A DNA stretch of 64,000 nucleotides, from contig NZ_JAQNDL010000002.1 in the NCBI RefSeq assembly GCF_028368995.1, forward strand, positions 310,001-374,000, written 5' to 3'. Source of the stretch: Nannocystis bainbridge. Its GTDB lineage: Bacteria > Myxococcota_A > Polyangia > Nannocystales > Nannocystaceae. Position 1 is the first letter of the stretch. Each line of letters starts with the position of its first letter. Shown here in pieces: positions 50,709 through 59,173 of the stretch. The position numbers were made by a program, and so were the translations under genes. The notes below the pieces were generated by a model. The model was not told the DNA's origin. It saw only the letters and a program-made list of their open reading frames with translations, and ran no database searches.

Positions 50709-51746
50709 ATGACGCACGGACGAGCGCAGGCGTTGCCGTCGAGGTGGCCGATCGTGCAGGCGCCGATGGCCGGCGGACCCGACACGCCGGAGCTGGCAGC
50801 GGCAGTGACGAACGCGGGCGGGCTCGGCTCGCTCGGCTGCGCGTACATGACGGCGCGCGAGATCGAGGCGGCGGCGACGAAGCTGCGCTCGCTGACGACG
50901 CAGCCGTTCGCGCTCAACCTGTTCGTCCGCGCCGACGCACCCGACGAGCCGGCCGCGGCGGCGCGCGTGTCGCCGATCCTCGCCGGGTTCCGCCGCGAGC
51001 TCGGGCTGCCCGCCGAGGCGCCGCCGGGGCGCCCGGCGCCGGAGTTCGCGGAGCAGCTGGAGGCGGTGCTGCGGGTCCGACCGGCGGCGTTCAGCTTCAC
51101 GTTCGGGGCGCCGACGCGGGCCCAGATCGAGGCCCTGCAGGCGCGATCGATCGCGGTGATCGGGACGGCGACGACGGTCGAGGAGGCGGAGCTGCTGGCG
51201 TCGCTGGGGGTCGATGCGGTGTGCGCCCAGGGCTCGGAGGCGGGCGGGCACCGCGGGACGTTCCTCGGCTCGTTCACGGACGCGCTGGTCGGGACGATCA
51301 CGCTGGTGCCCCAGATCGCGGCGCGGGTGCAGGTGCCAGTGATCGCGGCGGGCGGGATCATGGACGGTCGGGCGATCCGGGCGATGCTCGGGCTCGGCGC
51401 GGCCGGGGTGCAGCTCGGCACCGCGTTCATGACGTGCCCGGAGGCAGGCACCGGCGCGGCCCACCGCGCGGCGCTGGCGACGGCCGCTCGCACGGTGGTG
51501 ACGCGAGCGTTCAGCGGCAGGCCGGCTCGTGGGATCCGCAATCGCTTCAGCGACGCGTTCGCGGCCGTCGAGGCGGCCCCGTTCCCGCAGCAGCAAGGGT
51601 TGACGCGAGACATCCGCGCGGCCGCGGCGGCGCAGGGCCGGACCGAGATCATGCAAATGTGGGCAGGGCAGGGGGCGCCGCTGGGCCGCCCGCTGCCGGC
51701 GGCCGAGCTGATGGCGCTGCTGATCGCCGAGGCGGAGCTGACGTGA
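50709..51746 (+). CDS. nitronate monooxygenase
   Basis: A 345-residue TIM-barrel flavoprotein: PIVQAPMAGG at the start binds FMN, GLGSLGCAYM is conserved, and AQGSEAGGHRG carries the catalytic histidine and phosphate-binding loop; PVIAAGGIMDGRAI and GLGAAGVQLGTAFM complete the barrel. The enzyme oxidises toxic nitronates such as propionate 3-nitronate. Together with the divergent LLM and GST genes it suggests a small detoxification group. Confidence 0.92.
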   Translation: MTHGRAQALPSRWPIVQAPMAGGPDTPELAAAVTNAGGLGSLGCAYMTAREIEAAATKLRSLTTQPFALNLFVRADAPDEPAAAARVSPILAGFRRELGLPAEAPPGRPAPEFAEQLEAVLRVRPAAFSFTFGAPTRAQIEALQARSIAVIGTATTVEEAELLASLGVDAVCAQGSEAGGHRGTFLGSFTDALVGTITLVPQIAARVQVPVIAAGGIMDGRAIRAMLGLGAAGVQLGTAFMTCPEAGTGAAHRAALATAARTVVTRAFSGRPARGIRNRFSDAFAAVEAAPFPQQQGLTRDIRAAAAAQGRTEIMQMWAGQGAPLGRPLPAAELMALLIAEAELT

Positions 51747-52160
51747 CGCGCCAGGGAATCATGGCAGTCCATGAATGGCCATAGGGCGCCGCGTGAAGCG
51801 CCGGATCGCGGGGCACCGGCGAGGCGCGAAGAGAGCCGGATTCTCGGTTCGCCGGACGTGGGGGGCGGGTGTGTCGCTTCGGCACATGCGACCACGCAGC
51901 GGGCGGTGAAACGCGTTCTCGCCGGGCTTTCGCGCGGCTGGGCTCGATGGTCGGGGAGCCGCGCATTCCTGTGACGTCGCGGCAGGGTCGGCGGACGATT
52001 CGCGGTCCCGAGCGGCCGGGTGCGCGCATTTCAGGGCCGTAATTCCAGCGAGCTGGACAAAAGCGCGTCGTTCGCGGTACACGTGGTAGCTCGTGCGCGC
52101 GGTCCTCGTAGCTCCGAGGTCCTGCCGGTCGCGCGGAGATGTCCAGCGGTCGGAGGACTC
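51747..52160. other. 414 bp without a recognised gene
   Basis: Readings on both strands are Arg/Ser/Pro-rich and look non-coding. The last 30 nt contain TGGTAGCTCG and the ribosome-binding sequence GGAGG at 52152-52156 for the next gene. Confidence 0.45.
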
Positions 52161-52682
52161 GTGCGAACCAGCAGATCGGGCGGACAGTACAACGGCGCCG
52201 CGCTCTATTCATTCTTGCTCGGGCTGGGCCACTCCGAGGCGCTCGTGCACAAGGTGCTGCAGGACGCCGGGGTCGACAGCATCGACCCCAAGCGCTGGTA
52301 CGACATCAACTGGGCGATCGAAGTGTACTTCGCCATCTACGAGAAGATCGGCCGCGGGGCGATGATCGCGGTCGGCAAGAAGATGATCGAGACGGCCCCG
52401 TTCCCGCCCGGCCTCGACGACGTGAAGCGCCTGCTGATGGGCCTCGACGCGGCCTATCGCCTCAACGTGCGCGGCGGCGCCGACCTCGGCGGGATCACCT
52501 GCGAGTTCGACGACGACGACAGCGCGCGGCTGGTGTGGAGCACGCTCGGCCCGTGCCCGCTCAACATCGGCATCATCGAGGGCTGTTGCTCGCGGGTCGG
52601 CGCGGCGGCGCTGGTCGAGCACGGGGCAGGCGGGTGCATGGACGAGGGGGGCTCGTCGTGCACGTATCTGGTGAGCTTCTGA
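52161..52682 (+). CDS. V4R/HNOB-like sensor domain protein
   Basis: A 173-residue single-domain protein. It begins with helical segments (YNGAALYSFLLGLGHSEALVHKVLQDAG), continues with the MIETAPFPPGLDDVKRLLMGLDAAYRLNVRG segment, and ends with beta strands containing PCPLNIGIIEGCC and GGCMDEGGSSCTYLVSF. The order and the C-terminal Cys-containing strand recall 4-vinyl-reductase and heme-NO-binding-type sensor domains. Whether it binds heme or a hydrocarbon is unknown. GTG start with GGAGG 4 nt upstream. The STAS gene starts 11 nt after the stop, so a sensor plus regulator pair is likely. Confidence 0.6.
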   Translation: MRTSRSGGQYNGAALYSFLLGLGHSEALVHKVLQDAGVDSIDPKRWYDINWAIEVYFAIYEKIGRGAMIAVGKKMIETAPFPPGLDDVKRLLMGLDAAYRLNVRGGADLGGITCEFDDDDSARLVWSTLGPCPLNIGIIEGCCSRVGAAALVEHGAGGCMDEGGSSCTYLVSF

Positions 52683-52693
52683 GGCGGTCGGCG

Positions 52694-53590
52694 ATGCAAG
52701 CGGCTTTTGCGTGGATCGAACACGAGCGAGCAGGCCTGGCTTCGCAGCTGGCGGAGCGGCTGGCAGGGCGCGCGGGCAGCGTGTTCCGCAGCGCGGGCGA
52801 GGCGACTTGCACGGCGATCGCGGAGGGCTTGATCGCGGCGCTGATCGCCGACGCGGCCAGTGGCAAGGACGCGGCCGGGCGCGAGGCGATGCTGGCGCTG
52901 GTGCAGCGATTCTCGGGGGCGCTGGCCTACGCCGACCTGCGGCACCTGGCGACCTCGCTGCGGTCCCTGGTGCTGGCGGCGGCGAGCGGGGCCGAGCCGG
53001 GGGAGCGCCAGCGGGTCGAGGACTGGCTGTTTCAGCTGGTGCTGGTCGGGGCGATGCGGTTCGTGGCCCAGCGCGAGCAGACGTTCCAGGAGCAGGCGGC
53101 GCGGCTGGAGGTGCGTCAGCTCGAGTCGCAGCTCGAGGAGCTCAAGGCGGCCTTCGCCGAGAAGACGCGGCTGCTCGAGGTCATTCGCCAGGCCTCGACG
53201 CCGGTGGCGCCGGTCCACGAGGGCATCCTGGTGGTGCCGCTGGTCGGGATGTTCGACGCCCAGCGGGCGCAGATGCTGACGGAGCGGCTGCTGAACGCGA
53301 TCGGTGAGGCGCGTGCGAGCGTGGTGATCGTCGACATCTCGGGGGTGCCGCTGTTCGACGCCGAGGCGGCCGAGCTGGTGATCCGCACCAGCCAGGCGGT
53401 GCGGCTGCTCGGGGCGCAGTTGCTGCTGGTGGGGCTGTCGCCCGGGGTGGCGCAGACGATCGTCGACCTCGGGGTCGATCTGGCGAGCCTCAAGACGATG
53501 CGCTCGCTGCAGGACGGCATCAGCCACGCGCTGGCGCTGCGTCAGCTGCGGATCGCGCCGGTGGTGAATGGACCGGGTCGAGGTCGGTGA
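52694..53590 (+). CDS. RsbR-like STAS-domain regulator
   Basis: A 298-residue protein. Residues 1-130 are a helical N-terminal sensor domain of the RsbR type, followed by a coiled coil (QREQTFQEQAARLEVRQLESQLEELKAAFAEKTRLLEVIRQ). Residues about 172-285 are a STAS domain: ILVVPLVGMFDAQRA, VIVDISGVPLFDAEAAELVIRTSQAVRLLGAQLLLVGLSPGVAQTIVDLGV. In stressosome RsbR proteins two Thr in this region are phosphorylated; the first (VxDTxxA) is Ala here (LFDAEAA), while the AQT Thr is kept. It probably relays a signal from the V4R-like partner. Confidence 0.82.
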   Translation: MQAAFAWIEHERAGLASQLAERLAGRAGSVFRSAGEATCTAIAEGLIAALIADAASGKDAAGREAMLALVQRFSGALAYADLRHLATSLRSLVLAAASGAEPGERQRVEDWLFQLVLVGAMRFVAQREQTFQEQAARLEVRQLESQLEELKAAFAEKTRLLEVIRQASTPVAPVHEGILVVPLVGMFDAQRAQMLTERLLNAIGEARASVVIVDISGVPLFDAEAAELVIRTSQAVRLLGAQLLLVGLSPGVAQTIVDLGVDLASLKTMRSLQDGISHALALRQLRIAPVVNGPGRGR

Positions 53591-53641
53591 TGATGCGCGC
53601 CCCGGTGCTGTGATTCGCCGCGCGGTGCGAGGATTCGCCGG

Positions 53642-54922
53642 TCACTTCGATTCGCCGGCGAGGGCGCGGTCGCAGGCGGCCACGCGGTCGCGCAGGAGGT
53701 CGCGTTCGCGGGCGTTGCGGGTCAAGGATGCGGCGCGCTCGAGCTCGGCGCGAGCCTCGGCGAAGCGGCCGAGCTTGAAGAGAAAATCGCCGCGCACGCC
53801 CGGCAGCAGGTGATAGCGGGCCAGGGCCGGCTCGTCGACGAGGGTGTCGACGATGGCCAGGCCGGCGGCCGGGCCCTCGGCCATGGCGACGGCGACGGCG
53901 CGGTTGAGCTCGACCACCGGCGACGGCGACAACTGATAAAGAGTCCCGTAGAGCGCGGCGATCTTGGCCCAGTCGGTCGCCTCGGGGGTGAGGGCGCGGG
54001 CGTGGCAGGCGGCGATGGCGGCCTGGATCGCGTAGGGGCCGCGGGCGCCGCCGAGCGCGTCGATGCGCTCGAGCGCGGCCAGGCCGCGGCGGATCAGCAA
54101 CCTGTCCCAAAGGCCACGGTTCTGCTCGGCCAGCAGCACCGGCTGGCCGCCGGGGCCGACCCGCGCCCGCGCGCGTGAGGCCTGGATCTCCATCAGCGCG
54201 ACCAGGCCGTGGACCTCGGACTCGTCCGGCATCAGCCCGGCGACGATCCGGCCGAGCCGCAGCGCCTCCTCGCACAGCGCCGGCCGCATCCAGTCGTCGC
54301 CGGAGGTGGCCGAGTAGCCCTCGTTGAAGATGAGGTACAGGACCTCGAGCACCGAGGACAGGCGGGCCGCCAAAGCCGGCCCGCGCGGGACCTCGAACGG
54401 CACGTCGGCGTCGGCGAGGGTCCGCTTGGCCCGCACGATCCGCTGGGCGATCGTCGGCTCCGGCACCAGATAGGCGCGCGCGATCTCCTGCGTCGTGAGG
54501 CCGCCGAGCAGGCGCAGCGTCAGCGCCACGCGGGCCTCGCTCGACAGCGCCGGGTGACACGAGGTGAACACCAGGCGCAGCAGGTCGTCGCCGACGTCGT
54601 CGTCGAGCGCGGCGTCGAGGACGGCCGCGGGCGCGTCCTGCTGGACGTCGAGGACGTGGCCGAGCTCGACGTGCTTGCGGCCGTGTCGCTCGACGCGGCG
54701 CAGGTGATCGATGGCGCGGTGCTTGGCGGCGGTCATCAGCCACGCGCCGGGGTTGTTGGGCACGCCGGCGCTCGGCCATTGCTCGAGCGCGGCGACCAGC
54801 GCGTCCTGGGCCAGCTCTTCGGCGATGCCGAGGTCGCGGACGTAGCGGGTGAGCCCGGCGATCAGCCTGGCCGACTCGAGGCGCCATACGGCGTGGATGG
54901 CGCGATGGGTGTCGGGGGGCAC
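53642..54922 (-). CDS. ECF sigma factor with SnoaL/TPR-like C-terminal extension (ECF42-like)
   Basis: A 426-residue sigma factor. Region sigma2 covers about 15-85 (LTRYVRDLGIAEELAQDALVAALEQWP, NPGAWLMTAAKHRAIDHLRR) and sigma4 about 115-175 (LTLRLLGGLTTQEIARAYLVPEPTIAQRIVRAKRTL). A 250-residue helical C-terminal extension (LNEGYSAT..., EVHGLVALMEIQASR..., LNRAVAVAMAEGPAAGLAIVD) is the feature of the ECF42 group. ECF42 genes usually neighbour a YCII/DGPF protein; none is seen nearby. GTG start with TAGTCC 6 nt upstream. Confidence 0.92.
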   Translation of the reverse strand: MPPDTHRAIHAVWRLESARLIAGLTRYVRDLGIAEELAQDALVAALEQWPSAGVPNNPGAWLMTAAKHRAIDHLRRVERHGRKHVELGHVLDVQQDAPAAVLDAALDDDVGDDLLRLVFTSCHPALSSEARVALTLRLLGGLTTQEIARAYLVPEPTIAQRIVRAKRTLADADVPFEVPRGPALAARLSSVLEVLYLIFNEGYSATSGDDWMRPALCEEALRLGRIVAGLMPDESEVHGLVALMEIQASRARARVGPGGQPVLLAEQNRGLWDRLLIRRGLAALERIDALGGARGPYAIQAAIAACHARALTPEATDWAKIAALYGTLYQLSPSPVVELNRAVAVAMAEGPAAGLAIVDTLVDEPALARYHLLPGVRGDFLFKLGRFAEARAELERAASLTRNARERDLLRDRVAACDRALAGESK

Positions 54923-55035
54923 GCGAAGGGACTAGACCACTGTCGTGGGCCGGCGCAAGGGCAGGGCGAAAGATCGCGGTTCGGTGGCGGCGAGCGCGGG
55001 CCGGCGGCCAATCATAGCAGTCGAAACATCGTGGA

Positions 55036-55965
55036 TCAGGGGGCCGGGGGCAGCTCGTCGACGACCCATTGGGCCAGGCGCTGCTCGACGCGGAAGTAGA
55101 GGTCGCGGCGATCGAGCGGGGCCGCCAGCACGTGGCGCTTGAAGTAGACGTAGAACAGGTTGCCGGGCACGCCGACCAGGGCGCGGTGGCGCAGCGCCGG
55201 CGCGGCGTCGTCGGCGAGCGTGTAGAAGCTGCGCAGCTCGACCCCCGGCTCGAGCGCGGTGCTGCGGAACACGCTCGCGCGCAGGGCCGGGCGGCGCGAA
55301 GCCGGGGCGATGCCGGCCAGCAGGGCCCGCAGCTGGGCCAGGCCGAAATCGTCGCCGGGGAAGCCGAGGATCAGCTCGTCGTGCGAGATGGTGGCGATCG
55401 CCCGCTCCTCGAGGCCGCCGCGCCGCAGCTCGTCGGCGAGGGCGGCCGTCAGCCCGTGCTGCAGGCGCTGGGCCTTCTTCGGCTCGAGGTAGCCGAACAC
55501 GGTCTGGCGGAACGCCTTGGACTCGGCGAGCACCGGGTCGACGCCGCGGGCGGCGCAGAACTCGGCCCAGGTGCCGTCGCCCAGCGTGCGCTCGTCGTCG
55601 TGGAGCTTGAGCACGCTGAAGTTGGCCTCGCGCAGGTCGAACGAGACCAGCCACGCACCTGCCTGTTCGGACAGGCGGCTGCGCGTCGGCGGGCTGGGAC
55701 CGACCGGGGCGGCGCACATGCGGCGGAAGGCGGGCGTCTTGCCGAGGGCGTCGCGCAGGGCGACCAGCTGCTGCTGGCGGTATTCGCCGACCGACTGGCC
55801 GCGCGCGGCCAGGCGGTCCTCGAACGCGGCGAAGCGCAGGGCGAGCGCCGGCAGGTCCTCGTACTCGGGCGAGCGCGCGAGGGTGTCGAGGTAGTACGCG
55901 GCGTGCTCGGTCACGGGGATCGTGAGGCGAAACAGCCGGCGGAATTCCTCGAGGTCGCGGAGCAC
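55036..55965 (-). CDS. unrecognised protein with polymerase-A-like motif order
   Basis: A 309-residue cytosolic protein. Three segments follow the order of the palm motifs of family-A DNA polymerases: LVSFDLREANFSVLK (motif A-like, residues about 107-121), ESKAFRQTVFGYLEPKKAQ (motif B-like, FG followed by an aromatic) and TISHDELILGFP (motif C, with the HDE triplet intact). The Glu expected five residues after the motif A Asp is Asn, and the B-to-C distance is far shorter than in Pol I. It may be a reduced or inactive relative, or a chance resemblance. GTG start with TAGCTT 6 nt upstream. It lies upstream of the sigma factor gene on the same strand. Confidence 0.5.
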   Translation of the reverse strand: MLRDLEEFRRLFRLTIPVTEHAAYYLDTLARSPEYEDLPALALRFAAFEDRLAARGQSVGEYRQQQLVALRDALGKTPAFRRMCAAPVGPSPPTRSRLSEQAGAWLVSFDLREANFSVLKLHDDERTLGDGTWAEFCAARGVDPVLAESKAFRQTVFGYLEPKKAQRLQHGLTAALADELRRGGLEERAIATISHDELILGFPGDDFGLAQLRALLAGIAPASRRPALRASVFRSTALEPGVELRSFYTLADDAAPALRHRALVGVPGNLFYVYFKRHVLAAPLDRRDLYFRVEQRLAQWVVDELPPAP

Positions 55966-56055
55966 GGCGCGAAGCTAGCACGTCCACGCGGCGGTCTCGG
56001 GGCCCGGCCGGTCCGCGAACAGGCCCGCGCGGCGTCGTGGTAGGCTGGCCGCACG

Positions 56056-57165
56056 ATGACCCTCGACCTGCGGCGGACCTCCTGCTTGGTGCTCGTGTGT
56101 GGACTCGGCTGCGGGCAGCCCGGCGCGGGCGACTCGCTCACGGCCGCGACGACGGCGAACTCGACCTCGACGACCGACGCCTCGACGGCCGCCCCGACCG
56201 GGACCACCACCGCGGAAGCGACGACGACCGCGGAGCCGACCACCGGCGAGCTCGACCCGTGCGTCGCCTCGCCGCAGGCGCTGGCCGATTGCTCTGACCC
56301 GGTCGCGTACGCCGAGGATCTGAAATTCATCGCCGACATCCGCACCCCGGGCACGCCGCACTGGAAGGCGGTCCAGGACCTGTGCGCCGAACGGCTGAGC
56401 GAGCTCGGCTATCAGGTCCAGCTGATGGACTACGGCAGCGGCGTCAACGTGGTCGGCCGGCGGCTCGGCACGGTGAACCCGGAGCAGATCGTGCTGGTGG
56501 CCGCCCACTACGATCACATCTCGAATTGTCGCGGCGCCGACGACAACGCCAGCGGCGTGGCGGCGACCCTCGAGATCGCGCGGCTCCTGGCCAAGGTCGA
56601 GTTCGACCGCACGGTCCACATCGCCTGCTGGGACGAGGAGGAGGACGGGCTCATCGGCTCGGAGGCCTACGTGGCGGCCGCCAAGACGGCGGGCGACGAG
56701 ATCGTCGTCGACTTCAACTTCGACATGATCGGCTACACCTCGACCGCCGAGAACAGCCAGACGGTGCCCACCGGCTTCGGGCTGGTGTTCGCCGAGGCCT
56801 ACGCCGAGCTCGAGGCCAACCAGTTCCGCGGCGACTTCATCGCCATCATCAGCAGCGCCAAGGCCAACGCCCACGCGACCGCCTACGCGGCGGCGGCCGA
56901 CCGCATCGGCCTGCGCCGCGCGCTCATCGAGCTGCCCGCCGGCCAGGAGTCGTCGGACCTGTTCGCCGACCTGCGGCGCTCCGATCACGCCCCGTTCTGG
57001 GACGCGGGCTATCCGGCGGTGTTCCTCACCGACACCAGCGAGTTCCGCTACGCCAATTATCATTGCATGGCCGGCGAGGACGAGGTCGCCAACCTCGACC
57101 TCGAGTTCGCGGCCGCGGTGACGCGCGCGACCGTCGAGGCCAGCGCGGTCGCTCTCGGGATGTGA
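56056..57165 (+). CDS. M28-family aminopeptidase, lipoprotein
   Basis: A 369-residue predicted lipoprotein: signal MTLDLRRTSCLVLVCGLGC, then a Thr/Ser/Ala/Glu linker (TTANSTSTTDASTAAP, TTTAEATTTAE). The zinc ligands of M28 peptidases follow in order: AHYDHI, GADDNASG, WDEEEDGLIGS, FDMIGY and SDHAPFWDAG. M28 enzymes remove N-terminal residues from peptides using two zinc ions. TAGGCT lies 9 nt before the ATG; the gene is divergent from the polymerase-A-like gene. Confidence 0.9.
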   Translation: MTLDLRRTSCLVLVCGLGCGQPGAGDSLTAATTANSTSTTDASTAAPTGTTTAEATTTAEPTTGELDPCVASPQALADCSDPVAYAEDLKFIADIRTPGTPHWKAVQDLCAERLSELGYQVQLMDYGSGVNVVGRRLGTVNPEQIVLVAAHYDHISNCRGADDNASGVAATLEIARLLAKVEFDRTVHIACWDEEEDGLIGSEAYVAAAKTAGDEIVVDFNFDMIGYTSTAENSQTVPTGFGLVFAEAYAELEANQFRGDFIAIISSAKANAHATAYAAAADRIGLRRALIELPAGQESSDLFADLRRSDHAPFWDAGYPAVFLTDTSEFRYANYHCMAGEDEVANLDLEFAAAVTRATVEASAVALGM

Positions 57166-57536
57166 CCGCCGGGGCGCGCGATCGATCGATCGGGCGTTCG
57201 CGCGGCGACTCGCTGCATTGGGCCCGGCCTCGCATGAGGCCGGCGAGGGGCCCGTGCGTGAACTCCGGTCAATGGCGGGGTCGACCGCAACGCCGGCGCA
57301 GCGGGGCGCTCGCCCATAGCGACGGTCGGGGTATCACCCTGTCAGCCGCCGGGCGGCGCGCTGCTCCCAATGGGCAATCGTACGACCCGGCCATACGGGC
57401 GGGGCGGGGCGGGCCCGCGCAAAGGCCCCGGTTCGGCCGCTGCGCGGCCCGTGGCGCGGGTGCTTGCATTCGCGCCGGCGAAATTCCCGGGGGCCGCCAT
57501 TGCCAAATGGCCACGGTTGACGGATATGGACCGCGC
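57166..57536. other. 371 bp without a recognised gene
   Basis: GC-rich spacer between two plus-strand lipoprotein genes, with GATCGATCGATCGGGCG near the start. No protein-like reading and no palindrome copy. Confidence 0.4.
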
Positions 57537-59027
57537 ATGATTAAGGCCATCTCGACATACGCCCTGCCGCGCCTCTCGGCCGGCGCCCTGTTTACATTCA
57601 GCGCCTCGCTGGTCGCGCTGGGTTGCCCGGCCGACTCCGGCACCTCGACCGGGACCGAGACCGAGACCGGCACCGACACCGGCACCGATGCGGGCACGGA
57701 GACGGCGGGTCCCACCACCGTCGACCCGAGCGAGACCGGCGGCCTGACGACCTCGACGACGATCGACCCGACCACCGCCGGGCCGACCAGCACGACGGAG
57801 GACGAGACGACGACCACGACCGAGGCGACGACGGTCGACACCACCACGACCGAGGCGACCACGGTCGACACCACCAGCGCCGAGACGACGACCACGACCG
57901 GCGTGGTGGAGGAGACCACCACCACCGGGACCGACACGACCGACACCACGACCGGCGAGACGACCACCGAGGACACCACGACCGGCGGGCCGATCAAGCC
58001 CGAGGACTGCGAGGAGCTGCCGATCTTCGGCGTCGAGCTGCTGAGCCAGCAGGAGCACCAGCTCGAGAGCGCCGGGCCGGTGCCGCTCGTGCGCACGCCC
58101 GCGGGGCAGGCCAGCATCACCGCCGATCCGGCGCTGTTCGACCTGCTGCGGATCCTCTTCGACGGCGACCTCGGCGTCGGCGTGCACGCGCTGGATCCGG
58201 ACCCCAACCATGCGGTCCCCAACAACGTCCAGCTTTACGTGCCGATCAGCAACGCCGCCGTGGTCTACCAGGAGGACCTGGCGATGAACGCCTACACCAA
58301 GGTGTTCACGGCCGTCGCCGGCGAGCTCGAGATCTTCGACCTGGTGACGCCGCACCAGACCCACGGCCGCGTGCGCCACGTCGAGCTGCGCGAGATGGTG
58401 AAGGTCGGCGACCTGCTCGAGCCGGTGATGGGCGGGGCCTGCTACTGGATCGAGGAGGCCGAGTACGACGTGCGGCGGCCCAGCGGCTGCGCCCCGTTCA
58501 CCGACGATGCGTGCGCTGCGGAGCAGTTCTGCATGCCGGTCAACGCGATCGGCAGCGACGGCGTGTGCGTGACCGGCGGGGCCAAGGTCGAGGGTGAGAC
58601 GTGCGCTCTGGTCGACCCCAACGGCTGGGACTCGGACTGCGGGCTCGGCCTGCGCTGCGTCGATTTCGGCGACGGCCACGAGTGCGGCCAGGTCTGTGAC
58701 GTGCTGTCCGACGCGCCGGGCTGTCCCGCGGGCACCCACTGCGGCGGCGGCTACAACATGTGCCTGCCCGAGGCGCTGCTGCAGAACAGCGGCATCGACC
58801 CGGCGCCGCTCGGCGAGCCGTGCGTCGACAACCCGGCGGCGCTGTACTGCGGCGGCGAGGGCCGGCCGGGGCACTGCTACGACGACGACGGCAACGACGG
58901 CCCGCTGGTGTCGACGTGCCTGCCGTTCCTGCCGGCGCAGTCGCAGTGCGAGGCGCCGCAGGTCGCCGGCTACGTGGCGTACAAGGCGGGCATCGACCGC
59001 TCGACGCTGTGGTGCCTCACGCCGTGA
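57537..59027 (+). CDS. large Thr-rich-linker lipoprotein with Cys-rich C-terminal region
   Basis: A 496-residue predicted lipoprotein: signal MIKAISTYALPRLSAGALFTFSASLVALGC. Residues 33-160 are almost only Thr, Glu, Asp, Ser and Gly (TETETGTDTGTDAGTETAG, TTTEATTVDTTTTEATT), the longest such linker here. Residues 165-310 form an unknown beta-rich domain. The C terminus has many cysteines in patterns such as CAPFTDDACAAEQFC and CGLGLRCVDFGDGHECGQVCDV, resembling the Cys-rich modules on other myxobacterial surface lipoproteins. The linker DNA is a degenerate ACC/ACG/GAG repeat. Confidence 0.78.
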   Translation: MIKAISTYALPRLSAGALFTFSASLVALGCPADSGTSTGTETETGTDTGTDAGTETAGPTTVDPSETGGLTTSTTIDPTTAGPTSTTEDETTTTTEATTVDTTTTEATTVDTTSAETTTTTGVVEETTTTGTDTTDTTTGETTTEDTTTGGPIKPEDCEELPIFGVELLSQQEHQLESAGPVPLVRTPAGQASITADPALFDLLRILFDGDLGVGVHALDPDPNHAVPNNVQLYVPISNAAVVYQEDLAMNAYTKVFTAVAGELEIFDLVTPHQTHGRVRHVELREMVKVGDLLEPVMGGACYWIEEAEYDVRRPSGCAPFTDDACAAEQFCMPVNAIGSDGVCVTGGAKVEGETCALVDPNGWDSDCGLGLRCVDFGDGHECGQVCDVLSDAPGCPAGTHCGGGYNMCLPEALLQNSGIDPAPLGEPCVDNPAALYCGGEGRPGHCYDDDGNDGPLVSTCLPFLPAQSQCEAPQVAGYVAYKAGIDRSTLWCLTP

Positions 59028-59082
59028 GGCGCAGGGCCGGGCGCGGTGCCCGGAGGGGCGGGCGCCCGGGGTCGCCGGCGTG

Positions 59083-59166
59083 ATGTGTTCGTAAGAGCAT
59101 GCTCGCCAGGACATGTCCTTGAGGGCATGCTCTTGTGGGCATGCCCATTCGGGCATGTCCCGAGAG
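59083..59166. terminator. palindrome cluster between convergent genes
   Basis: Several units in 84 bp: AGAGCATGCTC, GGACATGTCC, GGGCATGCTC, GGGCATGCCC and GGGCATGTCCC. Here the core is often GCATGC rather than ACATGT, which is still self-complementary. Confidence 0.78.
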
Positions 59167-59173
59167 TCAGATG

